DNA of 64,000 nucleotides, taken from NCBI GenBank assembly GCA_049603835.1, contig JBMYSZ010000001.1, forward strand, positions 1-64,000, written 5' to 3'. Position numbers and translations under genes: made by a program. This DNA comes from Mangrovicoccus sp049603835. Its GTDB lineage: Bacteria; Pseudomonadota; Alphaproteobacteria; Rhodobacterales; Rhodobacteraceae. Shown piece by piece: positions 43,322-51,580 of the stretch; position 1 is the first letter of the stretch; each line of letters opens with the position of its first letter. The notes beneath the pieces are model-generated. The model was not told the origin of the DNA. It saw nothing but the letters and a program-made list of their open reading frames with translations, and ran no database searches.

Positions 43322-43906
43322 CTAGTTGGCCAAAAGCCGTGCTGTAATGGCAAGCCCCACTTGGTCATCCACCAATTTTGGATAGCCCGAAGCACCAAAA
43401 GCTGATCGGCTCAGGCTGCCGGTGAGGTGGATAGTCAGGCGGTTATACTCGCCTTCAGCACTCCCGGGCGGGCGATAAATTTGCGCGTCGAGGGTCAGGG
43501 ACTTTGTGACGCCGCGCAAGGTCACATCGCCTTGCATGCGTGCGCCACCGCTTTGGGCGCTGATTTTGCGGCTGACAAAGCGGATCTGTGGATGGACGTC
43601 AGTATGGAGTATCTCGGGGCTTTTAAGTGCATCGGTGATCAGCGGATTGGTGGCTTTGGCGCCTTGAGCGTCTAGGACCACCTCGGCGCTAGAGCGAGAG
43701 GCAGCGGCGAAATCCAGGCTTATGGCCGCATGGGTGATTAGCATGGTGCCCTGGCCTTTGGTTCCGGCCAGCCCATAGGTGAAGCGCACTTCCGAGCGGG
43801 CTTTGTCCACTTGATAGGCTCGTGGCGCGGCAAAGGCCGGACCTGTTGCGAGCATGGCGGCGGTTAGGGCGAGGGCATGGCGGCGCGTGGGGGTAAAGCG
43901 GGTCAA
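43322..43906 (-). CDS. YceI family periplasmic protein
   Basis: 194 residues. A twin-arginine type start (TRRHALALTAAMLATGPAFA) with signal peptidase site after AFA. The mature part is one YceI lipocalin-like barrel: YQVDKARSEVRFTYG, LDAQGAKATNPLITDALKSPEILHTDVHPQIRFVSRKI, VTLRGVTKSLTLDA, and FGASGYPKLVDDQVGLAI. YceI proteins bind isoprenoid-like molecules. A perfect 12-bp palindrome lies 84-95 nt upstream. Confidence 0.9.
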   Translation of the reverse strand: MTRFTPTRRHALALTAAMLATGPAFAAPRAYQVDKARSEVRFTYGLAGTKGQGTMLITHAAISLDFAAASRSSAEVVLDAQGAKATNPLITDALKSPEILHTDVHPQIRFVSRKISAQSGGARMQGDVTLRGVTKSLTLDAQIYRPPGSAEGEYNRLTIHLTGSLSRSAFGASGYPKLVDDQVGLAITARLLAN

Positions 43907-43989
43907 AGCGGATCACCTGGGCGAGGGACATATATGGACAGGATGCCGCAGTATCGGGGATCTGAGAAGGGGGGAGATGCGTCACTTCC

Positions 43990-44001
43990 GGTCACGTGAC
44001 C
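43990..44001. promoter_or_regulatory. 12-bp perfect palindrome upstream of yceI
   Basis: GGTCACGTGACC is fully self-complementary and lies 84 nt upstream of the yceI ATG. It could be an operator for a dimeric regulator; no regulator gene is adjacent. Confidence 0.35.
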
Positions 44002-44027
44002 GTTGTGGCGCTGTGAGTGCAGTCAAA

Positions 44028-44052
44028 GTAGGATGGGCAATTTGCCCATCAT
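44028..44052 (+). repeat. Palindromic intergenic repeat, family B (copy 1)
   Basis: A 25-nt element GTAGGATGGGCAA...CATCAT whose arms GATGGGCAA and TTGCCCATC pair perfectly. It lies between the converging ends of the ImuA gene transcript and the yceI promoter. An identical copy on the other strand is at 58573-58597, and a variant at 58531-58555. Confidence 0.75.
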
Positions 44053-44080
44053 CCATTTAGCCTTTTATCCATAGAGCCCA

Positions 44081-44740
44081 TCACACATAAAGATTGTGAA
44101 CCATATCACGGGATTGGGTCGCATGGGCCGCCGCGAGATCCCGCATACTGATCTGCCAGCTGGCCGGAGGTTTGGTCCGGGCCCGGCGGCGAATGAGGGT
44201 CCAGCTTTGGGCTTCGGGTTCATGCGCCGTATCCAGTGACCAGCGGCTCTCAATCCCTGGCGCGCCGCCTTCGCCTGGGGTCAGCAGCAGCCCGATCGGC
44301 GTAATCCCTGCGCTCGCCCCCAGCTCCGCCCCAGCCTCTGCCGCCAGATGCAAGCGCCGCACTGGCGTCATTCCCGGCGGCTGGGGCAGATCGCCAACCA
44401 CCAAAGCCACCGCCCCGCTGCGCAAGGCCTCTTCCAGGGACCAAAGCAGATCCTCCGCCCGGCTTGCCCGCACCAGCAAAAGCCGCCCCGGATCCATCAG
44501 CGGTTGCAGCCCATCGGGATTCAGCGCCTCAGCCTGCCAGGCCGGACTAATCCAGATCACCGGTCCCGTGGTTTGCGCCGCCGCCATCACCGCCAGCCGC
44601 CGTCGCGCATTGCCGCAAAACTCATGGGCGCGGGCGGCTTTCAGATGCATATCGCCCCAGACATGCAGGCTTGGTGTCGGGCGATGCGATCCGGGGGTGA
44701 GATTGGGAATTATATCGGGATTTTGCGCGGGATGAGTCAT
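44081..44740 (-). CDS. ImuA-like SOS-response protein, without imuB or dnaE2
   Basis: 219 residues from ATG 44740. Segments VWGDMHLKAARAHEFCGNARRRLAVMAAAQ, RAEDLLWSLEEALRSGAVALVVGDLPQPPGMTPVRRLHLAAEAGAELGASAGITPIGLLLTP match the RecA-like ImuA family, accessory to the ImuB-DnaE2 mutasome. The expected imuB and dnaE2 do not follow; instead come a family B repeat and yceI. Upstream alternatives are ATG 44755 and TTG 44764. A perfect GTTC-N7-GTTC LexA box (44756-44770) abuts them, so the 44740 start is preferred; the transcript may begin at or next to this ATG. Confidence 0.75.
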   Translation of the reverse strand: MTHPAQNPDIIPNLTPGSHRPTPSLHVWGDMHLKAARAHEFCGNARRRLAVMAAAQTTGPVIWISPAWQAEALNPDGLQPLMDPGRLLLVRASRAEDLLWSLEEALRSGAVALVVGDLPQPPGMTPVRRLHLAAEAGAELGASAGITPIGLLLTPGEGGAPGIESRWSLDTAHEPEAQSWTLIRRRARTKPPASWQISMRDLAAAHATQSRDMVHNLYV

Positions 44741-44745
44741 GCTCC

Positions 44746-44774
44746 CCCATAGCATGTTCTGCAAATGTTCTCAA
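44746..44774 (-). promoter_or_regulatory. SOS (LexA) box within a promoter for the ImuA-like gene
   Basis: Alphaproteobacterial LexA sites read GTTC-N7-GTTC. Here GTTC (44756-44759) and GTTC (44767-44770) have exactly 7 nt between them. Read toward the gene, TTGAGA (44774-44769) and TATGGG (44751-44746) are 17 nt apart and bracket the box, a standard repressor layout. Confidence 0.8.
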
Positions 44775-44926
44775 GCGCTGCCATGAACTGGATCGGGCTC
44801 GTCCCTCCCCAATACGCCTAGCTGAATTATTCCCTGCCCAAAAACTCCTTGCCCAAATACCCCTTGCGATAAGCGATCTTGCCCCATAGGTCAGGTCAAG
44901 ATCCAAGACAGGTGAGGGAGCCCCCT

Positions 44927-45970
44927 ATGTGTATCAACCAACTCGGCCGGACAGGCATTGATGTGACGGATTTCTGCCTCGGCACGATGACCTTTGGCTC
45001 CAATACTGATGAGGCGGATGGCCATTCTCAGATCGATCTGGCCCTAGAGCATGGGCTGACTTTCATGGATACCGCCGAGATGTATCCGGTAAACCCGGTC
45101 AAAGCGGAAACCGTTGGCGATACGGAAACCATCATCGGCAATTGGATCGCCAAAGGCGGGGCGCGGGATAAATGGGTTTTGGCCACGAAAATTGCCGGTG
45201 CCAATGGCGGCTGGTGCCGCGATGGGGCAGCGATCAGCTCGGGCGAAATCGTAAAGGCGCTCGAAGGTTCCTTAAAACGCTTGCGCACCGATTATGTGGA
45301 TCTTTACCAGCTGCATTGGCCCAATCGCGGCTCTTATGCTTTCCGCCAAAACTGGACTTATGATCCGTCAAAACAGAACCGCGCGGAAACTGTCGCCCAT
45401 ATGGAAGACGTGCTGGGCGAGCTGCAGCGCCAGGTCGAGGCGGGTAAAATCCGCGCCATCGGTCTGTCCAATGAAAGCGCTTGGGGCATGAGCATGTGGA
45501 CCCAGATTGCCGATGCCAATGGCTGGCCGCGTATGGCGTCGGTGCAGAATGAATATTCGCTGCTCTACCGGATGTTTGACACAGATGCGGCAGAGGTTGC
45601 GGTCAATGAAGATTGCGGCTTGCTGAGCTATTCGCCCTTAGCGGCGGGGCTTTTGACCGGCAAATACCAAGGCGGAGCCATCCCCGAAGGCTCGCGCGCT
45701 TCGGTCAATGGTGATCTGGGCGGGCGCTTGACCGAGCGTGCTTTAGAGGCGGTCGGCGCCTATCAAGAGGTGGCGGATAAGCATGGGCTGGATTTGATGC
45801 ATATGTCTTTGGCCTTCTGCCGCACCCGGCCATTCATGACATCGATCATCTTTGGCGCGACGACAGTGCAGCAGCTAGAGCATATCCTTGCGGGCAAAGA
45901 TCTAGAGCTGAACGATGAGGTGGTCGCCGATATCGACGCGGTGCATCGCCAGCACCCGATGCCATATTGA
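44927..45970 (+). CDS. Aldo/keto reductase, Tas-like
   Basis: 347 residues from the ATG at 44927 (GGGAG about 6 nt upstream). NADP-dependent TIM-barrel reductase. Tetrad residues are visible: Asp and Tyr in FMDTAEMYP, Lys in WVLATKIAG and His in YQLHWPN. SSGEIVKALEGSLKRLRTDYVDLYQLHWPNRG, AIGLSNESAWGM and IIFGATTVQQLE fit the AKR family, and the ~346-residue size and RQNWTYDPSKQ insert are like E. coli Tas. Substrate unknown. Divergent from the ImuA-like gene. Confidence 0.9.
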   Translation: MCINQLGRTGIDVTDFCLGTMTFGSNTDEADGHSQIDLALEHGLTFMDTAEMYPVNPVKAETVGDTETIIGNWIAKGGARDKWVLATKIAGANGGWCRDGAAISSGEIVKALEGSLKRLRTDYVDLYQLHWPNRGSYAFRQNWTYDPSKQNRAETVAHMEDVLGELQRQVEAGKIRAIGLSNESAWGMSMWTQIADANGWPRMASVQNEYSLLYRMFDTDAAEVAVNEDCGLLSYSPLAAGLLTGKYQGGAIPEGSRASVNGDLGGRLTERALEAVGAYQEVADKHGLDLMHMSLAFCRTRPFMTSIIFGATTVQQLEHILAGKDLELNDEVVADIDAVHRQHPMPY

Positions 45971-46001
45971 TGGCGGGCGGGGGCGTCTGATCTGCTGCGG
46001 A

Positions 46002-46715
46002 TCAGGCGTCGTTCCCGGCCAGCGGAGAGCGGCCATTCAGACGACGAAACAGGCTTTGCTCCGCATCATTGAAGAAAAATGGCACGGTGGCGGGACGCTC
46101 CGCCCCGTCGCGCAACAGCACAGCGATTTCCGCCAGCACCACCTGGGTGATAAAGGGCAGATCGAAATCGCGCACTTCCGCCAGCGGAATCCATTGCAAA
46201 TTGGACAGCTCATCTGAGGCGGCGCTGAAATCATCCAAATCGCTGGAACAAGCCGCGCTGGCATCGGCCAGGAAAAACCGCGCGTCAAACCGGCGTTTAT
46301 TGCCCGGCGGGGTGATGGCGCGGAACACAAAACGCAAAGCGCTCGCATCGGGGATATGCCCAGTCGCGGCAAAGCCCTGCCAATCTGCCGGCGCATCAGG
46401 CCAGTGTCCGGCGCGGCCAAGGATCAGCCCGGTTTCTTCCCAAACTTCGCGGATCGCAGCCGCAAGCAAAGCCTGGGGCAGGGGGGGCTTGATGCCTTCG
46501 CTTAACCGATCAAGGCAGGGCGCGGCGGGCAGCCCGGCAAGCTCCACCGCGTGATCACCAGGATCCACGGCACCGCCGGGGAACACCACCTTATTGGGCA
46601 TAAATACCGCGCCAGAGCCACGTTGCCCCATCAAGACCGATGGCGCCTCTGGTCCACCACGCAGCAGAATAATCGTGGCCGCGTCGCGAATAGGGGGATG
46701 GTCCGGTTGCGCCAT
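46002..46715 (-). CDS. NUDIX hydrolase
   Basis: 237 residues. The Nudix box is split by an insert of about 30 residues: VVFPGGAVDPGD, then ALLAAAIREVWEETGLILG with REVWEETG. The opening RDAATIILLRGGPEAPSVLMGQRGSGAVFMPNKVVFPGG resembles the NUDT19/RP2-like group, whose members cleave CoA esters or other nucleoside diphosphate derivatives. It ends close to the converging aldo/keto reductase and starts 9 nt after the DUF983 stop on the same strand. Confidence 0.88.
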   Translation of the reverse strand: MAQPDHPPIRDAATIILLRGGPEAPSVLMGQRGSGAVFMPNKVVFPGGAVDPGDHAVELAGLPAAPCLDRLSEGIKPPLPQALLAAAIREVWEETGLILGRAGHWPDAPADWQGFAATGHIPDASALRFVFRAITPPGNKRRFDARFFLADASAACSSDLDDFSAASDELSNLQWIPLAEVRDFDLPFITQVVLAEIAVLLRDGAERPATVPFFFNDAEQSLFRRLNGRSPLAGNDA

Positions 46716-46724
46716 GGTCAGGCT

Positions 46725-47120
46725 CTAAGCATCCGCCGGAGTGCCGAAACCATGCATGCGCCGGGCCCATTGGATGCCGATCAGCATGCCTTTGAGCCGG
46801 GGCAGCAGATAGAGCGACAAACCCACCGTCATCACCGAAAGTACGCTTGCCATGATCAGCGGATCAGGCCGCCAGACCACAAAACTATAATGCATTACCG
46901 GGGCCATCAAATGGCCTACCACCAAAATGGTCAGATAGGCCGGGCCGTCATCGGCGCGGTGGTGATGCAGCTCTTCTCCGCAGCTTGGGCAGCTAGGCCG
47001 CACTTTCAAATAGCCCTGAAGCACAGAGCCCTCACCGCAATGGGGGCATCGCTTACGCCAGCCCAGCCACATGGCGCGGCGAAGATTGCGCTCGTCGTTT
47101 TGGTCGGGGGCGGTTTGCAT
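46725..47120 (-). CDS. DUF983 membrane protein with zinc knuckle
   Basis: 131 residues from the ATG at 47120; the longer frame has no matching SD either. Two CxxC pairs (CPHCGEG and CPSCGEE) around residues 25-50 form a zinc ribbon, followed by HHHRADDGPAYLTILVVGHLM and two membrane helices (about 60-82 and 88-108). This is the DUF983 family common in alphaproteobacteria, sometimes near cytochrome oxidase or Nudix genes; role unknown. It probably shares a transcript with the Nudix gene. Confidence 0.88.
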   Translation of the reverse strand: MQTAPDQNDERNLRRAMWLGWRKRCPHCGEGSVLQGYLKVRPSCPSCGEELHHHRADDGPAYLTILVVGHLMAPVMHYSFVVWRPDPLIMASVLSVMTVGLSLYLLPRLKGMLIGIQWARRMHGFGTPADA

Positions 47121-47286
47121 GGGGCCACTCTTTTGCTGGTTTCGATTACTGTTGCTCGGGATCTTTATCACCGCAAGACGCAGAAAGTGTAATTTGTTGC
47201 GACGGATCGTCGAGCCCAAAGCGTTTTATTGATGAACGCGGCGAAAAAGACAGCCGCGTCATGATAAAACTTTGAGGAGACTAAAA

Positions 47287-47808
47287 ATGACTGGGTATAA
47301 ACTGAGCGCTCTGACTGCTTTGATCGTCGCGGGTTTGGCCCTTCCGGCTTTGGCGGATCGCGGGGCTGGCGATATGGGTGGCTTTGGTCCGAAAGGGGAT
47401 CGTGGCGGCAATTTCCAAGCGATGCTGACAGAGATGGACAGCAACAAAGACGGCGATGTCACTCAGGCGGAATTCGACGCTTTCCGCGCGGCACGTTTTT
47501 CCGAGATCGACGCCGATGGGAATGGCACGGTTTCGGCCGAAGAGCTGTCCGCGCATCGTTTGAACCAAATGCAAGACCGGATCGAAACCGGCTCTAAAAT
47601 CATGGTTCTGCGCTTGGATGCGGATAAGGATGGCGTGTTGTCGGCAGACGAGCTGCAATCTGGCCGCAAGATCGGGGCTTTCCAACGGTTGGATGCCAAT
47701 AATGACGGCACAGTAACCGCCGAGGAATTGGCCCAGGCCCCGCGTATGCACAAAGGAATGGATAAAGACCGTGGTCACCATGGCGAACGCGGCGGCTGGT
47801 CGAAATAG
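47287..47808 (+). CDS. Periplasmic EF-hand protein
   Basis: 173 residues from the ATG at 47287 (GAGGAG 8 nt upstream). Signal peptide about 1-23 (LIVAGLALPALA). Four EF-hand loops at residues 51-62 (DSNKDGDVTQAE), 75-86 (DADGNGTVSAEE), 111-122 (DADKDGVLSADE) and 136-147 (DANNDGTVTAEE), all with complete calcium ligands. The C-terminus is His/Lys/Gly-rich. It is followed by an ECF sigma factor, a membrane anti-sigma candidate and a CnrX-like sensor, so it may be a calcium- or metal-binding part or target of that system. Confidence 0.9.
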   Translation: MTGYKLSALTALIVAGLALPALADRGAGDMGGFGPKGDRGGNFQAMLTEMDSNKDGDVTQAEFDAFRAARFSEIDADGNGTVSAEELSAHRLNQMQDRIETGSKIMVLRLDADKDGVLSADELQSGRKIGAFQRLDANNDGTVTAEELAQAPRMHKGMDKDRGHHGERGGWSK

Positions 47809-47902
47809 GTTTCCGACGCTAAACCGGATCGGCGGGGAAAGAGCCTCGCCGATTTTCCCAAAAGCCAAAGGAATAGCTTTGCTTCACCGGGCATCACAGG
47901 AC

Positions 47903-48463
47903 ATGGCAAGTGATGAGGATCTGCTCGCGGCTTATGCGGCGGGTGATCCCAATGCGGCGCGTGTGCTTATGCTGCGGCTGACCCCGGCAATCTATGGATT
48001 GGCGGTGCGTATGCTGGGCGATAAGGCTGAAGCCGAGGATGTGACCCAAGAGGCCATGTTGCGATTGTGGAAAATCGCACCCGACTGGCAAGCCGGGTCG
48101 GCAAAGCCAAGCACTTGGCTCTATCGGGTGGCGGCAAATCTTTGTACGGACCGGCTAAGGCGGCGCCGCACTGTAGCTTGGGAAGAGGGGTTCGACCCGG
48201 CTGATGACGCGGCCAGCCCGGCTGAAGAAATGCAAGAGAAGGCCCGGCAAATTGGGCTGCAAGACGCGCTGAATGATTTGCCAGAACGGCAACGCCAAGC
48301 GGTGGTGTTGCGTCATTTGGAGGGGCTCAACAACCCGCAGATCGCCGAGATTATGGAAATCTCGGTTGAGGCGGTGGAAAGCTTGACCGCGAGGGGAAAA
48401 CGAAGCTTGGCCAAGCTCTTGGTCGAGCGTAAGCAGGAATTGGGGTATACCGATGACGGATAA
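47903..48463 (+). CDS. ECF-type RNA polymerase sigma factor
   Basis: 186 residues from ATG 47903. Region 2: DLLAAYAAGDPNAARVLMLRLTPAIYGLAVRMLGDKAEAEDVTQEAMLRLW; region 4: LPERQRQAVVLRHLEGLNNPQIAEIMEISVEAVESLTARGKRSL. The region 2-4 linker is short, with no extra domain. The ATG has a poorly spaced AGG; a TTG at 47879 has AAAGGA at 6 nt and may be the true start, giving 194 residues. The stop overlaps the next gene by 11 nt, the usual sigma/anti-sigma coupling. Confidence 0.92.
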   Translation: MASDEDLLAAYAAGDPNAARVLMLRLTPAIYGLAVRMLGDKAEAEDVTQEAMLRLWKIAPDWQAGSAKPSTWLYRVAANLCTDRLRRRRTVAWEEGFDPADDAASPAEEMQEKARQIGLQDALNDLPERQRQAVVLRHLEGLNNPQIAEIMEISVEAVESLTARGKRSLAKLLVERKQELGYTDDG

Positions 48464-48839
48464 ATTCATGCCGCTCGACCCTTTGGACGAGCAAGATCTA
48501 GAAAAGCTATTCGCTAATGCGCGACGCACAGCGCCTTTGCCCGGACCTGACCTGCTCGAACGGATCGCGGCAGATGCGGATGCGATGCAACCAAGGCTGG
48601 TCCCGCCGATGCCGCAACCAGTGCCGCAGCCCATCCCAATTTGGGAGCGTATGCTGAGCCGTGTGATCGGCCCTGCAGGTTTAGTCACGGCTGGGCTGCT
48701 GGGGGTTTGGATCGGCACCAGTGATAATTTGGCGGTCAACAGCTATGCGACGGCGGCGCTGGATACGGAAGTTGGCCTGCAGCTTGCCTATCATTTCCCG
48801 CAATTGGCCGCTTATGTGGAAGGAGGCTATTTGCCATGA
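48453..48839 (+). CDS. Putative membrane anti-sigma factor
   Basis: 128 residues, overlapping the sigma gene by 11 nt. An acidic cytoplasmic N-terminus (DPLDEQDLEKLFANARRTAPLPGPDLLERIAADADA) precedes a Pro/Gln linker and one membrane helix (about residues 70-88, VIGPAGLVTAGLLGVWIG). No zinc-binding HxxxCxxC is present, so it is not a ZAS-type factor; it resembles short CnrY-like or DUF-type anti-sigma proteins only in layout. The assignment rests on position and topology. Confidence 0.65.
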   Translation: MTDKFMPLDPLDEQDLEKLFANARRTAPLPGPDLLERIAADADAMQPRLVPPMPQPVPQPIPIWERMLSRVIGPAGLVTAGLLGVWIGTSDNLAVNSYATAALDTEVGLQLAYHFPQLAAYVEGGYLP

Positions 48840-49378
48840 CCGACCCAAATGTCTCTGACCCTTTGGAGCCAGAAAAACCGCATATGCCCTTATGGGGAAA
48901 ATTGGTTTTGGGCGCGTCTTTGGCCTTCAATCTGCTGATATTGGGCATTGTCGGCGGCTTTTTGTGGATGGCCTCGGGGCATGGCGATAGGCCGCCGCCG
49001 CGTCCATTTGGCGGCGCAGTGCCCTATTTCCGCTATCTCGATATTCCCGACCAGCGGGCTCTGGCCAAAAATTTCCGCGAAGATGCGAGTGAATTCGGTC
49101 TTAGCCGTGGATCTGAGAGGGAGCATAGAGAGGCTTTGATCGCGATTTTGCGCGCCGATCCTTTTGACCCCGAAGCTTTGGCAGCGCTTTTGTCAGAGCG
49201 GCATGATGCTTTTTCAAAACTGGGGGAGCGCGGTCAGCTTCGCTTTAGCAATTACGTGGCCGATATGAGCTCTGCGGAACGTCTGGCCGTGGCGCAGCGA
49301 ATTGAGCGGTGGAAAGATCGTCCGCCGCGCAAAGATAAATATGGCAATGGGAAACCGCCTCCACCTCCAGGAGGCTAA
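48836..49378 (+). CDS. Periplasmic metal-resistance / CnrX-Spy-like protein
   Basis: 180 residues. One N-terminal membrane helix (about 22-46) anchors a helical periplasmic domain with ALAKNFREDASEFGLSRGSEREHREALIAILRADPFDPEALAALLSERHDAFSKLGERGQ, the pattern of the heavy-metal resistance family (CnrX, ZraP, CpxP relatives). The tail is Lys/Pro/Gly-rich. The ATG overlaps the anti-sigma stop by 4 nt. By analogy with Cnr it could sense a metal and release the sigma factor through the membrane protein; the metal is not predictable. Confidence 0.8.
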   Translation: MTDPNVSDPLEPEKPHMPLWGKLVLGASLAFNLLILGIVGGFLWMASGHGDRPPPRPFGGAVPYFRYLDIPDQRALAKNFREDASEFGLSRGSEREHREALIAILRADPFDPEALAALLSERHDAFSKLGERGQLRFSNYVADMSSAERLAVAQRIERWKDRPPRKDKYGNGKPPPPPGG

Positions 49379-49480
49379 GTCCTGCCCCCTGTAGAGGAAG
49401 CAAAAGCGACCCAGGGAGGAGATGATCTATAAGAAGATCCCGAGATGGCATTGGAGGAGGGACATTCCAAACGGGACAAT

Positions 49481-49514
49481 AGCTGCGGCGCTGTGATCAG
49501 GGCCGCAGCTTTTT
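49481..49514 (+). terminator. Intrinsic terminator of the sigma-factor operon
   Basis: AGCTGCGGC (49481-49489) pairs with GCCGCAGCT (49502-49510) and is followed by TTTTT. It ends at the pleD stop codon, which converges from the other side. Confidence 0.85.
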
Positions 49515-50935
49515 CATGCCGCAGTTCGGCTAAGAGTGGTTTGATCCCGGCCATCGGCCTTCGCGTGATAAAGCGCTTGATCCGCCGCAGAGAGAAGATG
49601 GTCCACATCATAGCTGGTCGGGTCAAACTCCGGGTCGGATTCTCTGCAGGCGCCAGAAATCGCGACGCCGATGCTGGCTGTCACATGGATGCCGCCCTTG
49701 GATTGCGGAAGGGCAATAGGCTGGGAGCGGATAATTTTACGCAATTCATTGGCAATGATGCGGGCATCGCTGGGGGCGGTGTCGGGCAGTACGACCAAAA
49801 ATTCTTCGCCACCAATGCGCGCGATCAGATCCTTGGGTCTAAGATGTGTCCGCAATCTACGAGACACCTCAATCAAAACCGCGTCTCCGCCCGCATGGCC
49901 ATATGTGTCATTTACCTGTTTGAAACGGTCGATATCGATCACCATCACCGCAAAACGCGTGCCCTGATCTGCGGCGCGTTGGGAAATCTGCTCTAGCCGC
50001 GGAAAGGCATATCGGCGATTGTAAAGCCCGGTCAAAGGATCTTGCAGCGCATGGCGCAGCCCATCGCGTACCGAATTACGCAGGCGATCTTCGTGCCATT
50101 TGCGAGATAACTGGCGTTCGATCCGGAGATGCAGCTCTTGGCTTTGAAAGCCATCGCATTGCAGATCATCGGCCCCAAGATCCAGAGCCATAGCCGCCCG
50201 AACTCCCAATTCCGGACCTTGGGTCGATTTGGGGTTAAGCATAAAAATAATTTTGGAATGGCGGGTGGCCATCCGGCTGCGCAATTCCGACAAAAGCCGG
50301 TGCCCTTCGCCTGATCGCGCAAAAGTTTCCGACAAGACCAAAACATCAAAATGCTCCGGCTTATTCCAGGCCAAGATTTCTTCGCGGGTCAGGGCGTCTA
50401 TAGTGTGGGGGCAATGCGGCGCCAGGGCTGTTTTCCAAGCCTGAACCGTTTGCCGCGTTCCCGCAATCAAAGCCACATGGCCGCGCCGCTGGAAGCCTTG
50501 CGGTGCTTCGGCAAAACCTAGGCTGGAACTGGCCAAATTCCGATCATGCAGCTCTTCGGCCGTGCTTTTTTGGCGAAAAGGCCGGCGCAATTGAGCGAGT
50601 AATAAATCCTCATGTACCGGTTTTGCCAGCACTTCTTCGGCGCCGCTTGCCAACGCTTTGCCAATGAATTCGGGGGTCGCATTGTCACTAAGAATGAATA
50701 CCGGTGGTATCGCCGCATCTGATCGTTGCGCGATGGCTTGGCAAAAAGTCAAAGCTGCGTCCCGCTCAATCCCGCTATCAAGCAGGATCAAATCCACAGT
50801 TTGTTGATCCAAGAGCATTCCCGCTTGATCCAAGCTTTCAGCTTGAAGCACTTGGTAGCAGGCGGCGGCCAATCGACATCTCAATATGATGCGGTTGGTG
50901 CCCACCGGGTCTACAATCAGTACGCGCCCGGGCAT
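49514..50935 (-). CDS. pleD: PleD-type response regulator, diguanylate cyclase (REC-REC-GGEEF)
   Basis: 473 residues. Receiver 1 (1-120) keeps Asp9, phosphoacceptor Asp53 (LILLDSGI) and Lys105 (LAKPV). Receiver 2 (~150-275) has lost the acceptor Asp (DVLVLSETF), as expected for the PleD adaptor domain. The GGDEF domain (~300-465) has DPLTGLYNRR, DIDRFKQVNDTYGHAGGD and the active-site GGEEF at 375-379. An RxxD inhibitory site (RPKD) lies five residues before it, so product inhibition by c-di-GMP is expected. Synthesises c-di-GMP, probably after phosphorylation in a DivK/PleD-type cell-cycle pathway. Confidence 0.94.
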   Translation of the reverse strand: MPGRVLIVDPVGTNRIILRCRLAAACYQVLQAESLDQAGMLLDQQTVDLILLDSGIERDAALTFCQAIAQRSDAAIPPVFILSDNATPEFIGKALASGAEEVLAKPVHEDLLLAQLRRPFRQKSTAEELHDRNLASSSLGFAEAPQGFQRRGHVALIAGTRQTVQAWKTALAPHCPHTIDALTREEILAWNKPEHFDVLVLSETFARSGEGHRLLSELRSRMATRHSKIIFMLNPKSTQGPELGVRAAMALDLGADDLQCDGFQSQELHLRIERQLSRKWHEDRLRNSVRDGLRHALQDPLTGLYNRRYAFPRLEQISQRAADQGTRFAVMVIDIDRFKQVNDTYGHAGGDAVLIEVSRRLRTHLRPKDLIARIGGEEFLVVLPDTAPSDARIIANELRKIIRSQPIALPQSKGGIHVTASIGVAISGACRESDPEFDPTSYDVDHLLSAADQALYHAKADGRDQTTLSRTAA

Positions 50936-51046
50936 TCAGTTGCTCCCTATAGATGGATGGCGTATTGGAATTAAGAAAGCATGCGACTGGTTAAGGAATG
51001 CTTGCGGGATTTGACTCAAATTTTCGCTAAAATTGGGGATGCTGTT

Positions 51047-51331
51047 ATGGCTATGCGGAAAGAAGAAGCTCAACTTATTGCTTTGCAATCATTATCCTGG
51101 CTTGTGGAAAATCGCTCAGCGCTTTCTGAATTTATGGCTTTGACTGGTATTGATCTAGATACTCTACGGAATGCGGCGGGCGAAGATGATCTCCTTGCGA
51201 GTGTTATCGAGTATATCTGTGGCGAGGATGCTAGGATTATCGCTTGCGCTGATCATATTGGTGAAAAGCCGGAAGTTTTCTTAACTGTCAGGGATGTACT
51301 GGGTGGCGGTGCCATTCCGCATTGGACGTGA
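51047..51331 (+). CDS. DUF3572 family protein
   Basis: 94 residues from ATG 51047; a start at 50981 would add 22 residues. EEAQLIALQSLSWLVENRSALSEFMALTGIDLDTLRNAA and LLASVIEYICGEDARIIACADHIGEKPE match DUF3572, a small helical family. In alphaproteobacteria it is commonly found beside pleD, as here in divergent orientation. No function is known; the constant linkage suggests a part in cell-cycle or c-di-GMP control. Confidence 0.85.
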   Translation: MAMRKEEAQLIALQSLSWLVENRSALSEFMALTGIDLDTLRNAAGEDDLLASVIEYICGEDARIIACADHIGEKPEVFLTVRDVLGGGAIPHWT

Positions 51332-51580
51332 ATACCAAATTGGACGATTGAAAATATGTATCAATTAACGATTTATTAATATTTACTACTTTGCCAAACT
51401 GCCTGAATTTCTCTTGCATATTAGGTGGCTAGCGGAATGCCGCTTATTTTCGTCTTGTTCTAGATCATGCCTAACTTTGCAGCAAATTATCGGCTTTGAA
51501 GGCTAGGCGAAGCATTCGAAAGCTTGCATTAACCCCCTTTCATGTGTCATCTCTTTAAGCACCGGGGAGGAAAACACCGA
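51332..51580. other. AT-rich intergenic region
   Basis: About 250 nt between the DUF3572 and phosphatase genes. It is AT-rich at its left end and contains promoter-like sequence, but no hairpin with a T-tract, repeat or credible ORF was seen. Confidence 0.4.
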
